The notes: generated by a model not told the origin, from the letters alone. DNA of 64,000 bases from Costus lasius (GCA_027563935.2 CM050449.1:14956501-15020500); one strand, 5' to 3'; counted from the first letter of the stretch, positions 1-13,030 are shown. Translations and numbers: made by a program.

Positions 1-165
1 ATACCTTGTCTTGGGGACAAAGGTACTTAAGATATAGCAGATATGAACACTGATATAATCGTGATAGGCCCATAGACCGATGCTCTGGCGCAGCAGGAGC
101 GTGGCAGGTCGTGCTTAGGAGGTGTTGAGGTTACTCAATGCAGGGTCCTAGTGCAAGTGGGAGAT
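1..165 (+). mobile_element. 3' internal end of a Copia retrotransposon (cut by window edge)
   Basis: No coding frame remains here. The stretch ends in the purine-rich run AAGTGGGAGA directly before a TGTTAG start, the arrangement expected of a polypurine tract in front of a 3' LTR. The rest of the element lies outside the window. Assignment to Copia rests on general resemblance of the following LTR to long plant Copia LTRs and is an inference. Confidence 0.5.
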
Positions 166-1282
166 TGTTAGTGTTTATGCCATAGGACCTCAGGATGGTC
201 CATTGGGATATGTGTATCACATCTAGCTGATAGATGAGTTATCCTGGCATTGTCGTTGTTATACAAGTTTGTACATCTACGCATATGTACATTTGCATAT
301 ACAATGTCCCTAAGAGATAAATTTCATATAGTCTCTGTGTTTATCCCTGATCGAGAATCATAGTAGATATGAGACAGCTATGATTCACTTGAGACTGGTA
401 TATGCGTTGGTTGAGCATGGGTTACTAACGCAAGTATATGGGTATATCAAGGGAGATATACTGGATCGACCCGCCATGAGTGACAGAGTTGCGCTTGTCC
501 TAGACTTGAGGGCATTGGTGTCTCTATATAGTGATTGATGTACTTTGATGCAACTTAACGCTTCGCCGTAAAGAGGAAGTCATAACGGTTGTCATTGGGT
601 ATGTCATAAGCCGTATGAGAGATTCAATGTGTCAATAGAGGATTTGCCCCTTCCTTATGGGGAAGCTTGATTGTCCATGACGCCTCTATATGGATGACTG
701 AAAGTGTATGACCATACCTAGGTGAAAACCTGATTTAGTCATCTCATAATATTGGGATTAAGTGTGACACACTTGCCCAATCTGGACATCAGTTGACAAA
801 AGGACAAAGCTGCACTTGTACTTTGTCGCAGTTTTAGGGGATGTCGATGATGACACCATTATAATGACTTGGGTAGCAATGATGTACTGTTAGGTGCCAC
901 TCATTACTTGTGATGATTTAGTCATCACTGCCAACGTCTGAAGAACATATAGGGTCGCACACCTTGACACTCGAGTTCTCATACTGATCGTTTAGCCTCT
1001 GATCAAATCATTGTGTGATTCGGATCTTTTTGGGGAATTGATGCATTGTGACTTTTATAGAGGAGATGATGTTTTATTTTAGTTCATGTTTGACCACTAG
1101 TTGACTATAGTGGACCACGTTTGACTCTGTTTGACCTGTATTGTCAAAATGAGTCAAACAAGGGTCTTGGTGCAAGTTTGGGGCTTGACACTTTAGTCAC
1201 ATGAATAAAATAAAATTATTAATTGACAAGAGAATTTTTCTCTTAGCTAATTAATAAGCTTGGACGCAATTTACAATTAATT

Positions 1283-1352
1283 GCGTCTGCGGGGATTCGA
1301 ACCCATAACGCTTAATTGTGAGTAGGCGCCTATGCTCATTATCCCACATGGG
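1283..1352 (-). other. tRNA-like remnant inside the Copia LTR
   Basis: The minus strand contains GGTTCGAATCC, a perfect RNA polymerase III B-box, and upstream of it a GGATAATGAGC stretch vaguely like an A-box. The T-stem pairs only partly and no clean anticodon arm forms, so this is not a functional tRNA. It could be a degraded tRNA, a tRNA-derived SINE head or a chance match. It sits about 35 bp upstream of the LTR TATA box on the opposite strand. Confidence 0.3.
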
Positions 1353-1384
1353 AAAAATCTCCAGTGTGTGTCTGGCTCTGCTAT

Positions 1385-1392
1385 TATAAATA
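1385..1392 (+). promoter_or_regulatory. TATA box of the LTR promoter
   Basis: TATAAATA occurs within the long LTR and is followed about 30-50 bp later by a pyrimidine-rich leader. This fits a retrotransposon U3/R boundary. The role is inferred from position. Confidence 0.45.
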
Positions 1393-1855
1393 GAGAGACC
1401 CACCTGGGAGATTGTTTTGTACCAGACTCTTCTCTTGTCTCTAGTTATCGCCTCCCCTCTACTCCTTGGCTTGAGGGTCCTGGAGGTGACGACAATAAAA
1501 GGTTTTTTGCATCAAGGGTTGGGATAAGTGGTAGTGCTACCCACTCCTTGTCGCCAACGTCCCTCTTCTCCTTGGCATTGGCGCAAGTCGAGAAGATCAA
1601 GAGGCGTGGATCTCATCTCCCGAGGCTAGCACCAAGCGTGGAGGTTGGAGAGATATCGAGGAGTCCGTGTGTGCGCGATTGCAGAGGACGGGCCCTTGCG
1701 CGTCTTCATCACCGCTCCTAAAGTTGCTTGATAAGGTATTGCTCTTCACATCCTTCGGTTTTCTCTCATAAGTGATCCTGGTGTTTCTGGAATTTTGTTT
1801 CGGACCTCTGCTTCCGCTGTGTTTAAAGTTTGTCGGAGGTTCGGGGATTCCAACA

Positions 1856-1951
1856 ACAACAGTGTCGGATCGGGTACATCGGGGTAATGGTTGCGAAAGA
1901 TCTTCCCGTGATAGACATCGAGGGTGATGCCCGAATTGGGCGGGGGAGAAT
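1856..1951 (+). mobile_element. 3' internal remnant of a gypsy-type element with polypurine tract
   Basis: About 95 bp lie between the end of the Copia LTR and the next LTR. They finish in GGGCGGGGGAGAAT, a G-rich polypurine tract directly before TGTCAGG. No chromodomain or integrase tail can be read. The Copia element probably inserted just inside the 3' end of this element, leaving only this stub in view. Confidence 0.45.
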
Positions 1952-2475
1952 TGTCAGGCCCTTGGCACAGTGGGTCAAGCCTGGCCCAAGCCCAAGCAAA
2001 GGAAGAGGGATTGAGGCCCGTCCGCGAGAGAAGCCGGTGCGGTCAACGCCCGATTTTGACTCCAAATCGGGACAAGGGCGTGTATGCAGCTTGAGGCTTT
2101 CGTCGTTGCCGAATGATTCGGACGCGTTGCCTCGGTCGTCTTCCCCGCGCAGCTCGGACACGGAAGACATGGAGCTTGGCGGCAGCATGACGAGGTCGTC
2201 GGCGACAAACTCGAACGCGGCGAACTTCTCAGACGGGACATGCAGACAGCGGATGCCCTAAGAAGGGTTTAATTCGAGTGGCGGTCAAATCTAGGGTTTG
2301 ACCAGAGGTAATTTTAAATTAGGGTTTCGGTTGGTTTTCTGATTTGGAGGGAAATTTTAGACGAAAGATTAGGATTTTCAATTTTTTTCGATTTGGGGTG
2401 ATTTTACACCCGGAGAATTAGGGTTTCACACCGGTCTAAAAGTCTACCAGAGAACCTTAAGGCCGGAGCGTGACA
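1952..2475 (+). mobile_element. 3' LTR of a Ty3-gypsy-type element (524 bp)
   Basis: The segment begins TGTCAGGCCCTTGG after a polypurine tract and ends GGAGCGTGACA (TG...CA). It shares its start (TGTYAGGCCCT), the AATTAGGGTTTC and TTGGTTTTCTGATTTGG stretches and the GCGTGACA end with the 1286-bp solo LTR at 37954-39239, so the two are related families. Target duplications cannot be checked because the 5' end is absent. Confidence 0.65.
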
Positions 2476-4050
2476 CTTAGAACTTGGAGTCTATTTGGGC
2501 CCATCTAGTTGGATAGATCCTCTGAAATTTTAACTTTGAATTTAGATATTTTAGTAAGATTAAACCCTAGTCAGCTCCTTGTGCTCTCAAGCTAGTTCTC
2601 TTTCTCTAGTATGTATTTAACACCTCATTTTTGTTCTTAGTAGGAAAAAAAATAGTGAGGGAGAAAATCCTATTCTTGTACTAGTATGAAGTAAGAAAAA
2701 AAAATAGGAGAAAAATAATAACGAGCAAAGTCAAAACGACGAGTAATGTACTAATATATATCTTTTCCTTTTTTTTCCATCTTCTTTTCTTTTAGCGCTC
2801 TCTCTCTCTCTGAAATGAAGTTGGAAAAAAAGAAAAGCTAATTTTTTTAATCTTTAGATATATTAGTATATTGTTGAATCAGTATCAATCATATACTAAT
2901 ATTGGTTCATAGTTGAATTAATATAACTCAATCTTACCGGCCTACACAAACCAATTTCAAACCCTGTCTCTATAACTTGATATCACAATCTTAGCAATGC
3001 TCCTTTTTTAACACCTGTGTGAGAGCACTCGGTTAAAGAAACCCAGATACTGCTCTCAATAATTTCTGGTGCAAGCCTCGCCAGCTTTGAACACTAGGCT
3101 CAGAAAAACCAAGTGCCGGGTGGACACAATTTGTACCATACACAAACTTGCTTACCTTGAATACACTTGGTGGGTAGTTTAAAGCGCTTACCAAGACAAT
3201 GTGGTCATTTTGACTTCACCTCTGCTAATCTAATGTGCCACTTCTAATTAATACAAGCTGAAATTGAGATTCTCTTTGGAAATCAACAATCTAATCCATC
3301 GTCATCTGTTATGCTAATATGGCTAATTTTGAGGTTGTTGGTAGAATTTGGACTTAACAGCAAAATCTAACCTTTTTGACCTTAACACCAAAGCATTTCT
3401 TCATTTGCAGGACAAAACCCTGCGTCTACGTGCATTTTACTTCAACTCCTATAAAGAAAGTAGTTAATATTCTTTTTTTTTTAAAAAAAAAATAATGTCG
3501 TATATCCTGTCTTAATTATCATTTTAAATAAAAACAGATGCCATTTTAATTGTATAGCAAATAGAAGCCATTGAGGCTAAAATAACGAAGTTAACCTTTC
3601 ATTATATAATTGCATATTGCAAATTTAAAATTGCACAAAGTTTTATTATAGGCAACAAGTATGTACATAGACTTGTTTTCTATATTATCCATTCTAGAGA
3701 TCTTTTCTTAAAATATATTCCAAGAATCACTCAATGCAGGAGATGTTGTATATTAATTAGAAATATTATGATCTAGATGGGATTTTCTATATTTTAAAGG
3801 CCTTTTTGAAAAACTCCAAATTTTTTCTAGCCCATGCATATAAATTCTAACCTAACGTTACGCAACCAGCTAGCTCTTGCCGGCACTCTCACGCAGGCGA
3901 GTACAGCATGTCTCTCTCACACACGAACAGAACTTTTTATGCAGGTCTCATTTGGACCGTCCGATTGAAGAGCGTCGAATCGAATCCATCGGATTAAAAC
4001 TCTTGATTTGGGCTTTACCACGGAAGCCCGACCAAGGGTAAGGCTCCCCT
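2476..4050. other. intergenic, AT-rich, upstream of the ceramidase gene
   Basis: No convincing coding frame or RNA gene is visible. There are A/T-rich stretches and a T10/A10 snap-back run near 3471-3490. The last few hundred bases hold the proximal promoter of the ceramidase gene. Confidence 0.6.
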
Positions 4051-4051
4051 T

Positions 4052-4060
4052 TATATAAAA
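4052..4060 (+). promoter_or_regulatory. TATA box of the ceramidase gene
   Basis: TTATATAAA lies upstream of a C-rich leader and about 225 bp before a good splice donor at 4278. It is the best TATA element between the last transposon and the coding start, giving an inferred transcription start near 4085-4095. Confidence 0.5.
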
Positions 4061-4084
4061 ATTTATTTACCCCTCGACCCTTTC

Positions 4085-5399
4085 CCCAGCAGCGCGAACG
4101 GTCTTCGGCCAAGCCCTTTCCCCAGCCGTCCTCGCCTCTTCCTCTCTCGAATCCTAACGACTCCTTACTCTTCGCCTGCACATGCCCCTTCCCCGGACGT
4201 CGGCGCTGCCCTCCTCATCCCCTCCCCCCTTTCTCTATCGAATCCTATTGGATCATCCTTTGACCCCAATTATCCAGGTTTGTTCAGCTTTGCGACTTGT
4301 ACTGATAGTTTGCTTGATCGTTGAGATGTTTAGCAACGAACGATTTGTATTGACGTTTTGTTTGCGGAAACATTAGTGCGATTGACTAGATATTTCAGAT
4401 TTAGTGATGAAATAATGTATAAAAATCTAAAAACAAATGTAGGTGGAAATGTAAGCTTAGCTTTAAATCGATCTGAGATTTATTCCCTCTCTTCCCTTCC
4501 TTCCAAATCTGCAACTTAGCGATCAGGCTGTGTGTAACTTTTTTTTTTAAGTAGGCGAGTAGGGAATGCTGGATTTGATCTCAGTACTTCTTGTCAACTA
4601 CTAAAATCCTTATCATTTTAGCTAACAGATACAACTTCTAATGATTTATTTTTTGCAATCACATGCAGAGAGTGATTTCTAACTCTAGGTGGTTTTGAAA
4701 AGAGCTCACTGCATATGTAGGATTTTGATTATGCTGCGAGTTTTGTTTGCTATCAACTTTGAAGTAGCCACCCATATCTTTTATTTTTATAAACCAATCA
4801 GCTTTGATTTTTCTTAGAACTTAGTTGAGTGATGCTAAATTTTAATCCCTGGCTCCCCATCAACTTTAATTCATATTTAATTATAGCATTTTTCTCAAAA
4901 AGAAACTATAATGCTTTGAGGTGCTATTGTGGTAGTTATATATTTATGATATTTAGAATTTAGCTGATTTATGTTGAAACACATCAGCATTGATTTACCC
5001 GAATTTAATTGTCATCAATTTTTAATTAGCAACCTATTATTCTTTATTTTATGAAACTAACAAGCCTTGCTTTTTCTTAGTCAAATTCCAGTCCTTGCTA
5101 CGTAAGCAAGCTTTTAAAGGTTTTTTCTAGATTTTTTTGAACCCATTAAAATATTTTGGTATGTAGCAGATGCAAGTTTATTGTCTTCAAATGATGTTAA
5201 TGCCTATGTTCTTACATATGCATTTGTCTTGTTTGAATCACTTTTCCTGCAATTTCTTAAATTTAATTCCATGGATTACTTATTATATCTTTCTCAGGGC
5301 TACTTCATGGCAGCTTTCACATGAAGTTGATTGGAAGGTTCTATTATTCCCAGTGCTAGAGGAATTACTTTCCTCATTCTCAATTGTGCCGTTGCCACA
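4085..5399 (+). promoter_or_regulatory. ceramidase 5' leader with a 1.0-kb intron and upstream ORFs
   Basis: Leader exon 1 ends at 4277 (CCAG|GT). Leader exon 2 starts at 5298 after a TTTCTCAG acceptor. Three upstream AUGs matter: 4182, which would read across the splice to a TGA at 5322-5324 (40 codons); 5307, in frame with the main start but stopped at the same TGA; and 5321, a 12-codon ORF ending at TAG 5357-5359. None overlaps the main AUG at 5400. Splice sites are inferred from consensus only. Confidence 0.5.
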
Positions 5400-7987
5400 A
5401 TGACAGACATGTGGCTTTGCCTCTTGCTATTTGTTTCTATCCATGTTGGACAAACTCTATCAGATTCGTCATATTTAGTGGGGCTTGGGAGCTATGACAT
5501 AACAGGACCTGCAGCAGATGTCAATATGATGGGCTATGCTAATGCTGAACAGGTTGCTTCTGGTGTCCATTTCCGGCTAAAGGCTCGGACATTTATTGTT
5601 GCAGAGCCAGGAGGGAATCGTGTTGCCGTTGTGAATCTCGATGCATGTATGGCATCTCAACTTGTGACAATTAAAGTCCTTGAGAGACTGGAATCAAGGT
5701 ATTGTTCGCTTATGGTACAGTGATGTGAAGCGATATAATCTTTATGAATGATAATACTCATGAGTATTGTGTTCCATCTGACAAGTAAGAATCTAAATTA
5801 AATTATATGGAACAAATCTTTTTTGAGCTAAAATCATGTTAGTAGATAGTTATTTATTACTTCTACTTATACCGATGTATAAAGTTCTAAACTCTAGATA
5901 GCTGTGTCATTCCACCTCTAAATTCAGTATCGAAATTGAATACCAAATATTTTGCACTATACGCTTGACAAGATAACTTCCCGAAAGGATACTTATAACA
6001 GAAAACAAAGCTGTAAGGAATTTGTGCAATCAAACTATCAGGCTTGCATGCTTCCAGGACATCGATTGCGTGGTTTTATGAATTGTTAAATGTTTCTGAG
6101 GTGTGGACTCACTTCTTTCCTATGCTCATCATGGAAATTTGAATTTCTCTATACCTATTAAAATTTAGGATGTGGTTGGCATTATTCACTCTCCTAAATA
6201 GATGTTTGAATTGCCAACCACCATGTCGCGCATATTTGAGATTGAAGAATAATTGGAGCATTGTACAAAAAAAGAGGCAGATTGATATGTACAATTTCTC
6301 TTGGAGCAAAAATATTGCACTGATCTGTAAGATATTTATCTTCATAAATTTCATTTGTTATTTTCGTAAGCACCATTATGAATCTATTAATAGCATTTTG
6401 TAATTTTTTTTCATTAATTTGTGAACATTGATATTGTTGGAAAGCACTGAGCATTACAAAACTACTATTTGTTTTTTACTTGTTGGAGATGCGAAAGCTT
6501 CTGAATCCTTACCTCAAGTTCAGGCTGACCTAAATTTTGTCTTGGATGTTCTGGTACTCAGTTTTCCAGTGTCATAACAATATTTTCATGTGACTTGCAA
6601 ACATAACAAATTTAGTGGACTCCTTTACTGGGTTGGTACATTTTATGTGCCTATCTTTATAACTGATGCAGGAAGACGTCATTGCCGAACCATCATAGAA
6701 GTTCTTAGTTATCACTCAAATTGAGATATTCCCTTATATGTGATAATAACATTGTGAATCCATTATCTGTAATGTATTAATTTGCTATTGTTCTAATTCT
6801 TCTTTGACAAAAAAGACATTAACTTTGTTATTATATTTAATAATGGCTATTCTTAAATCATTTCAAACCCAATCATCTTTCCAGCGTATTGAATGAATCA
6901 TTATGTTTCTTTCTGGCAGGTACGGGGGTTTGTACAATGAAAAAAATGTAGCCATCAGTGGAATTCACACACATGCAGGGCCTGGGGGTTATCTCCAATA
7001 TGTTGTATATATTGTAACGTCACTTGGCTTTGTAAGGCAATCATTTGATGTTATTGTTGATGGCATTGAGAAAAGCTTTGTTGAAGCCCATGAAAATCTT
7101 CGACCAGGAAATATCTTTGTCAACAAGGGTATGGAAGCTTGTCTTCATCTGCTGGATATTTTCCTCATATACTTTAGTTAATAGTAAAAACTGCCTAATT
7201 AGAAGCGTTACTCTTGTATTTGATTTACCATTAACATTTTTATTATAGAATTTGAATACCAGTGGATTTCTATATGTCATTTGCAGTATTAATGTCAGTC
7301 ATATTTGTAGTTAATGCAGTTATTTCTTTTATATTCAGGAGAATTGCTGGATGCTAGTATAAATCGCAGTCCTAGTGCCTACCTTAATAATCCTGCTGAA
7401 GAGAGGAGCCAATATGAATATGATGTTGATAAAGAAATGACCTTACTAAAGTTTGTTGATGATGAATGGGGTCCCATTGGGAGTTTTAGCTGGTTTGCAA
7501 CTCATGGTACCTCTATGAGTCGAACAAACTCCTTGATAAGTGGAGATAACAAAGGAGCTGCAGCTCGATTCATGGAGGACTGGGCAAAACAAAAAGGATA
7601 CCCTAAAAGAATTGACAGTGTATATCCTGACACAATCATGACAGGCACTGAACATAAACGACTTCATCGAAGAGTTTCTGTCATAATTCCTCAGCCTCAT
7701 GAGAAATGTATGTTTTTATGTGCTTCTCTCTTTTGGTTAGTATCTGTGTTGAGATTAATTGGTTCCTATTTGTCTGCTTAATCTGTTAAGGAAGATTCCA
7801 ACTTATATATTTATGATCTAATACTCTCTCACAATCAAGCTACTAGCTCTGAGTTGTGAAAAACAAGATTGCATAGTTGATAATTAGGAAATGGGCCAAG
7901 ATTTGAACTCTTGACTTTTAATTTTGATGCTATATTGAGATTTAGTTGGGTAAACTGTAAAGTAAAAGCTTAAGTTGTTAAAAAAAA

Positions 7988-8024
<37 letters not shown>

Positions 8025-10977
8025 AATTTCTTATATTCTGTGTCTTCTTTCTCCAAAGCTTACTTAGACTAAATCATCTATTGCAGTGCATGAGTTAAGA
8101 CAGCTGGCATCCTCTTTCGAAGCATCAGGTGGAAGACAATTAGCAAGCTATGAAGGTATTTTGGAACGGATTCGAAACAGGCAAGATGGAAAACCAAAAT
8201 TTGTATCTGCCTTTTGTCAATCAAATTGTGGAGATGTAAGTCCAAATGTGCTTGGAACTTTCTGCATCGACACTGGACTTCCTTGTGATTTCAATCACAG
8301 TACGTGCAATGGAAAGAATGAACTTTGCTATGGAAGAGGCCCAGGGTACCAATTGCTTGCTTTAGAAGTTTGGTGTTGATATATAAAATTTTGTGTTAAT
8401 TCTTTAGATTGGTCTCTCCTTCAGATATCCCGATGAATTTGAGAGCACACGGATCATTGGTGACCGGCAATTCACTAAGGCTGTTGAACTCTTTGACTCA
8501 GCTTCTGAGCAGGTGGAGGGAAAAATTGAATTTCGTCAGACCTACTTAGATTTCTCAAATCTTGAGGTTACCCTTCAATCAAGTGATGGAGATCAGAAAG
8601 TTGTTAAAACATGTCCAGCAGCTATGGGATTTGCTTTTGCAGCAGGAACCACAGATGGTCCTGGAGCATTTGATTTTAAGCAAGGAGATAACAAAGTCGG
8701 TTCTAACTTAATATGGAATTGTCCTTTTACTTTTTATCTGCTTTTTCTTGTCTTTTGGAAAATGTTGGGCTACTCGTGTGATTATGCAATCTTATTGCTG
8801 GTTCAGGGCAATCCTTTCTGGAGATTAGTGAGGAACTTACTGAAAACACCTAGCAAGGAACAAGTTGCATGTCAGCAGCCAAAGCCTATTTTACTGGACA
8901 CTGGTGACATGACTCTACCATATGCTTGGGCAGTGAGTTTCATTCTTCAGTTAACAGTTTTTTTTTGTGGTATACATGATACTGTCAATTAGCCTTTAAC
9001 ATTTTTTGACGAATTGGTAGATGTACCTTCCTTGTGAATATGGGATGCTTTTGCTTGATTCCCTAAAATCTTGTGAGGCTCTATACTGGGAGAATGCATG
9101 GAATATGACAATGCTCACATATCACCATGAGTACCATGAGTATCCTAAATTGCAATTTGAGAAAAAATAGTAATAGTATAGAAAATAAGTTTTTGTCAGT
9201 CGTTATCCATTCAAAGAGTGCATCATTATATTTCATATGGTAGCTTTTATGTTTTCTTCTCTCCTGATACTTGTTCAGCAACTACTGAGTTTTGCAGTAA
9301 CCTTTTCTAGTCAATAATTAAAGATAGATTTATGCAATTGTAAGATGCCATATACTAATATATTAGCATTTATGGTACTCTTCTTTTGGGATTTTTTATC
9401 TTGTAATGGCTCAGTTTCTTCCTGTTTCTAAAGTTTTCATTATTACTATTAATTTTGACTGATTTTCTTTCTTTTTTTCTTCCAGCCCGCAATACTTCCA
9501 ATTCAGATAATCCGCATAGGACAGGTGATCATCCTATGTGTACCTGGAGGTATATGCTTGTTTCTCTTCGTTTGCACAGGGATAGGATTTCAATATCATC
9601 TCTTCAGCTTATTGGAATGTGTTTAGCATAATAGTTTCTTGATTTATAATTTATTCTTGGCACTCATCTAGCTTTTGGGATATATATTGATTTTTCTCTC
9701 GTGCTGTTACGCTACCTCTTAAAAATTTCTTTTGCATATTTGTCAATTCTTCCTTAGAAGCTAAATACAATGTTGACACTTCAGATGTTTTGCAAGATTA
9801 CAATAGTGTAATGTTTTTCTGCGTAGAGTTCACCACCATGGCTGGGAGGCGTCTCAGAGATGCTGTTAGAAAAGTACTTACAAGTGGTGAAAATGGTGAA
9901 TTTGATAGCAATCTTCACATTGCTGTAGCTGGCCTGTCAAACACATACTCGCAATATGTAACCACTTTTGAGGAGTACGAGATCCAAAGATATGAGGTGC
10001 ATTGAATCACAAATTATCTTAAATTTTGCCTATTTGTTTCTATTTAGCTAAGTAGCGTTTAAACAAACTGTGTTGTTTCTCTCATGGCATTCCTGTTTTA
10101 CTTCAAGAAAGTGCAGCCTTTTATAGTCATTCTCACTAAACCTTTTTAACCTTTTCCCAGTATGCTACATCATATCATTAGTCTTAGCCCTCGCCATAAA
10201 TTACGTTTCTCTCTATGTTACCTTCTGCATCTGGGAAAGTTTTCTATAATACTAAGAAGAGTCTTCCCTGTTATTCCTTTGTTTATACTATTGCATTTTA
10301 GAGCTCAACCGGCAGCAATTAATTTAAAATTTTTAGTTTATATCATCCATTTTCATGAATGGCTCTTCAATAGTTTATGAGCATCATACAATGGTGTACT
10401 TGAACATAACTCATTTGTTTTTCCAAAGGGGGCGTCAACCTTGTATGGTCCACACACACTGAGCGGTTACATTCAAGAGTTCGAAAAACTTGCTTCTGCT
10501 CTTAGAGATGGCAAAGACATTGAAACAGATTTGCAACCGCCAGATTTGTTAGACAAACAAATTGGCTTCCTCCCTCCTGTTGTTGTCGATTCAACTCCAT
10601 TTGGAGTGAAGTTTGGGGATGTCAGCAAAGATGTCCCCGAAAATTCTACATTCAGGCCGGGGGATACAGTGGCTGCTACTTTTTGGTCTGCTTGCCCCAG
10701 AAATGACCTCCTGACCAACGGTTCATTTTCTCTGGTGGAAGTCTTAGACAGCAGCAGTAACTGGATTCCTGCCTATGATGATGATGATTTCAGCTTGCGC
10801 TTCAAGTGGTCAAGGCCCTCAAAGCTCAGTTCTCGTAGCTATGCAGCGATAGAGTGGAGGATCCCCGAAACAGTTGATGCAGGAGTCTATAGATTAAGAC
10901 ACTTCGGAGCATCCAAGACTTTGTTTGGGAAAATTAGCCATTTCACTGGCACTTCTCGTGCGTTTGTTGTGCTCTAG
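5400..10977 (+). CDS. neutral ceramidase, 9 coding exons, 771 aa
   Basis: The product hydrolyses the amide bond of ceramide to sphingosine and fatty acid, in the secretory pathway or at the cell surface. Coding exons joined with GT-AG borders and preserved phase: 5400-5698, 6920-7128, 7339-7707, 8087-8345, 8425-8695, 8807-8932, 9486-9549, 9827-9996, 10429-10977. A hydrophobic signal peptide covers about residues 3-20. GIHTHAGPGG (His116, His118) is the zinc-binding motif of the family. NCGDVSPN around residue 339 carries the family amidase motif, with the presumed catalytic serine at about 344. The rest is the catalytic domain followed by a C-terminal immunoglobulin-like domain. Length matches plant neutral ceramidases (about 750-785 aa). 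Start chosen as the first ATG in frame after the acceptor that is not stopped, directly before the signal peptide. No frameshift or premature stop was seen, so the gene looks intact. Confidence 0.93.
7991..8020. repeat. (TA)15 microsatellite in ceramidase intron 3
   Basis: Uninterrupted TA dinucleotides about 65 bp upstream of the exon 4 acceptor. Likely length-variable. Confidence 0.95.
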
Positions 10978-13030
10978 CGAAGTTTACTACATTTCCTGTT
11001 CGCTTTTGTGTTTTGCATGGACATTAACCTGACGTGTGCATGAGGATGTATGTACATATTATTTGGCTATTGTCTACAGTATCACATTTCTGATCTTTGT
11101 GCATCATGGTTACAGGCATCCGATTCCCGCTAATAAGAAAATGCAAGCATTTAATGACAATTGAAGCGTGAGGAAATGCTTCGGGCATTTGCTCTGGTTT
11201 GCCAATCAATAACACTGTTTTGCAGATGGCAAAAAAGGAAAGGATAAAGGTGGAAATATGAAAATAAAAAAGTGGCTTGGAAATGTGCTTCTTAAAAATA
11301 TCATTTATTGGATCGGATTGCTTATAAGGCCAAATTATTCAATTGGGATATTGCTGTCCAAGTGCTTGATTCTCTTTATGAGATTGAATCACTTGGTTGA
11401 TCACTTAATAGGTCAATCTTCCTTATCTCAACTATGAAGTTGGTTGTGTGATTTAGCCTAATTGTTTGGCCTAAATCAGGTGATTTGACATATTTTGACA
11501 TTCTGGCTGATTAAGCTATTATATTTAATCATTCAATCTAGCATGATTGTATATCTTAACGTGAATAATTTGCCAAGTCAATTATTTTGATTTGTATATG
11601 TAGTCTAATAATTATCTAGTTAAATAGTCAATTTTAATCTTTCGTTTTAACCTTGTGATCCAAAACAATTGAGATATCTGATCAGATGGTATTGTCTTGA
11701 TGATTGTTGGGCTCTGTTTGATGATCTATTTCTGCTTTACTAATCTGCTTCCGTTGATATTCTAGTTAGATTCAATCATTTAGCTTGATTGTGGATCTAG
11801 TTAGTTTTGTTTGTGAAGTATGCAATTTAAGGAGGCTTGTTGTCTAGCCTGATCATGAATATGCAATTTACCTTTACTTGGCTAGCATTTGGCTTGAACC
11901 AGATGTTTTGGTTTGATTTAACTATTAACTATATGTAGTAGGCCCGGGATATCTAATTAGGTCATGTAATCAAATCATATTTGCCCAACTCTCTTGTAGG
12001 TAATCTAGTTTTACCTTCTTTGACCTAATTAGATGATTTAATTAAGCCTAATTGCAATAATATTTACCCCAAGTCTTCTAAGTAGGTAATTTATTATTCT
12101 CTTCTTTGACCTAATTAGATAAATTCAACTAAACCTAACTACTTTGTGATTTACAAATTGGTTTAAATGATTCAATGTGCTACATCTAATCAGGCTTGAC
12201 CTAATTAAGCATTCTAACTAGACTATCTAACCGATTTTTTGTAATTTAAAATGCCTTGACCATTTGACCTAATCAAAGTGATTTGGTTAATTTAATTAGG
12301 CCCAATTAATTGTCTCAATAACCTAACAATTAATTGTCAGTACTAAAGGCCCACCATCTGGCAAGAAGGTCTAATAACATTAAATAAAATATGATAGCTA
12401 CTCTTTGGTAGGAAGGTCAATCATCTTAACCACATGTACTAAAAGTTTGACACAACTAAAGATAGCTTCTCTTTAGACCTGAAGTCCTCAGCCCAATCAT
12501 CATCAATAGATGGGCCAATCGAATTCTTCTAGCTGGAAAATATATCTTACAAGAATTAACATAATTATTTATCAGCTTTTTATAAAAAAAATAAGTATAT
12601 AATAAATTATACCCTAAACAAATGAAATCAAATATCTAAAATCTTGCATGTAGAGACTCTGGAAAGAATCACCTCGTGTGCCCGTAACTCTTGCAGCCTC
12701 TGGAGAATGAGAGCTGATGAATCATCTTTTTCTGCACCATTCCTTCTCGATTCTTCAAGTATTCTTCTTGTTGAACCTAATCTCTAGTCGTCTTCTTCAT
12801 CACTCCAGCATTCAATCATACTCTGTCTTCAATTCAAGGTAAGACTATACTTTGTTTATACTTTTCTTGGTCAAACACCATCTCCAATCCGTGACCGCGT
12901 GTTTACTTTGTTACAACAGGGGTGAGACTTATCTGTTCGCTGCAATGCCGCCGATGCCCCACGCGATTCCACAGTCAAGTCAACATACAACCGAGCGTGT
13001 CGCATGCGTTCACGGTTCAAAGTCAAAGCT
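10978..13030. other. intergenic AT-rich region between ceramidase and LEA2 genes
   Basis: 11.2-12.5 kb is built of loosely repeated TTGACCTAATTAGA / AATTAGGCC motifs on both strands (for example near 12019, 12109, 12197 and 12264). This degenerate repeat looks like decayed transposon or LTR sequence. A CT-rich stretch at about 12.66-12.84 kb ends in a consensus donor (CAAG|GTAAGA at 12837) and could be an unassigned leader exon. No coding frame is convincing. Confidence 0.5.

Larger units (their letters stand above)
166..1855 (+). mobile_element. 3' LTR of a Copia-type retrotransposon (about 1.7 kb)
   Basis: The segment starts TGTTAGTG after a polypurine tract and probably ends at TTCCAACA, giving the usual TG...CA ends. 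The start is well supported. The end is chosen from the CCAACA motif and could be off by a few bases because CAACAACAAC follows. A TATAAATA box lies inside at 1385-1392, about where a U3 promoter would be expected, followed by a CT-rich leader. The 5' LTR is outside the window, so neither LTR identity nor a target duplication can be tested. No protein is encoded: the 129-codon frame at 1332-1721 has no family resemblance. Confidence 0.55.

Noticed and set aside
1830..2261. 143-codon frame across the gypsy LTR start
   Set aside because: It crosses the polypurine tract and LTR boundary and shows no chromodomain or integrase motif.
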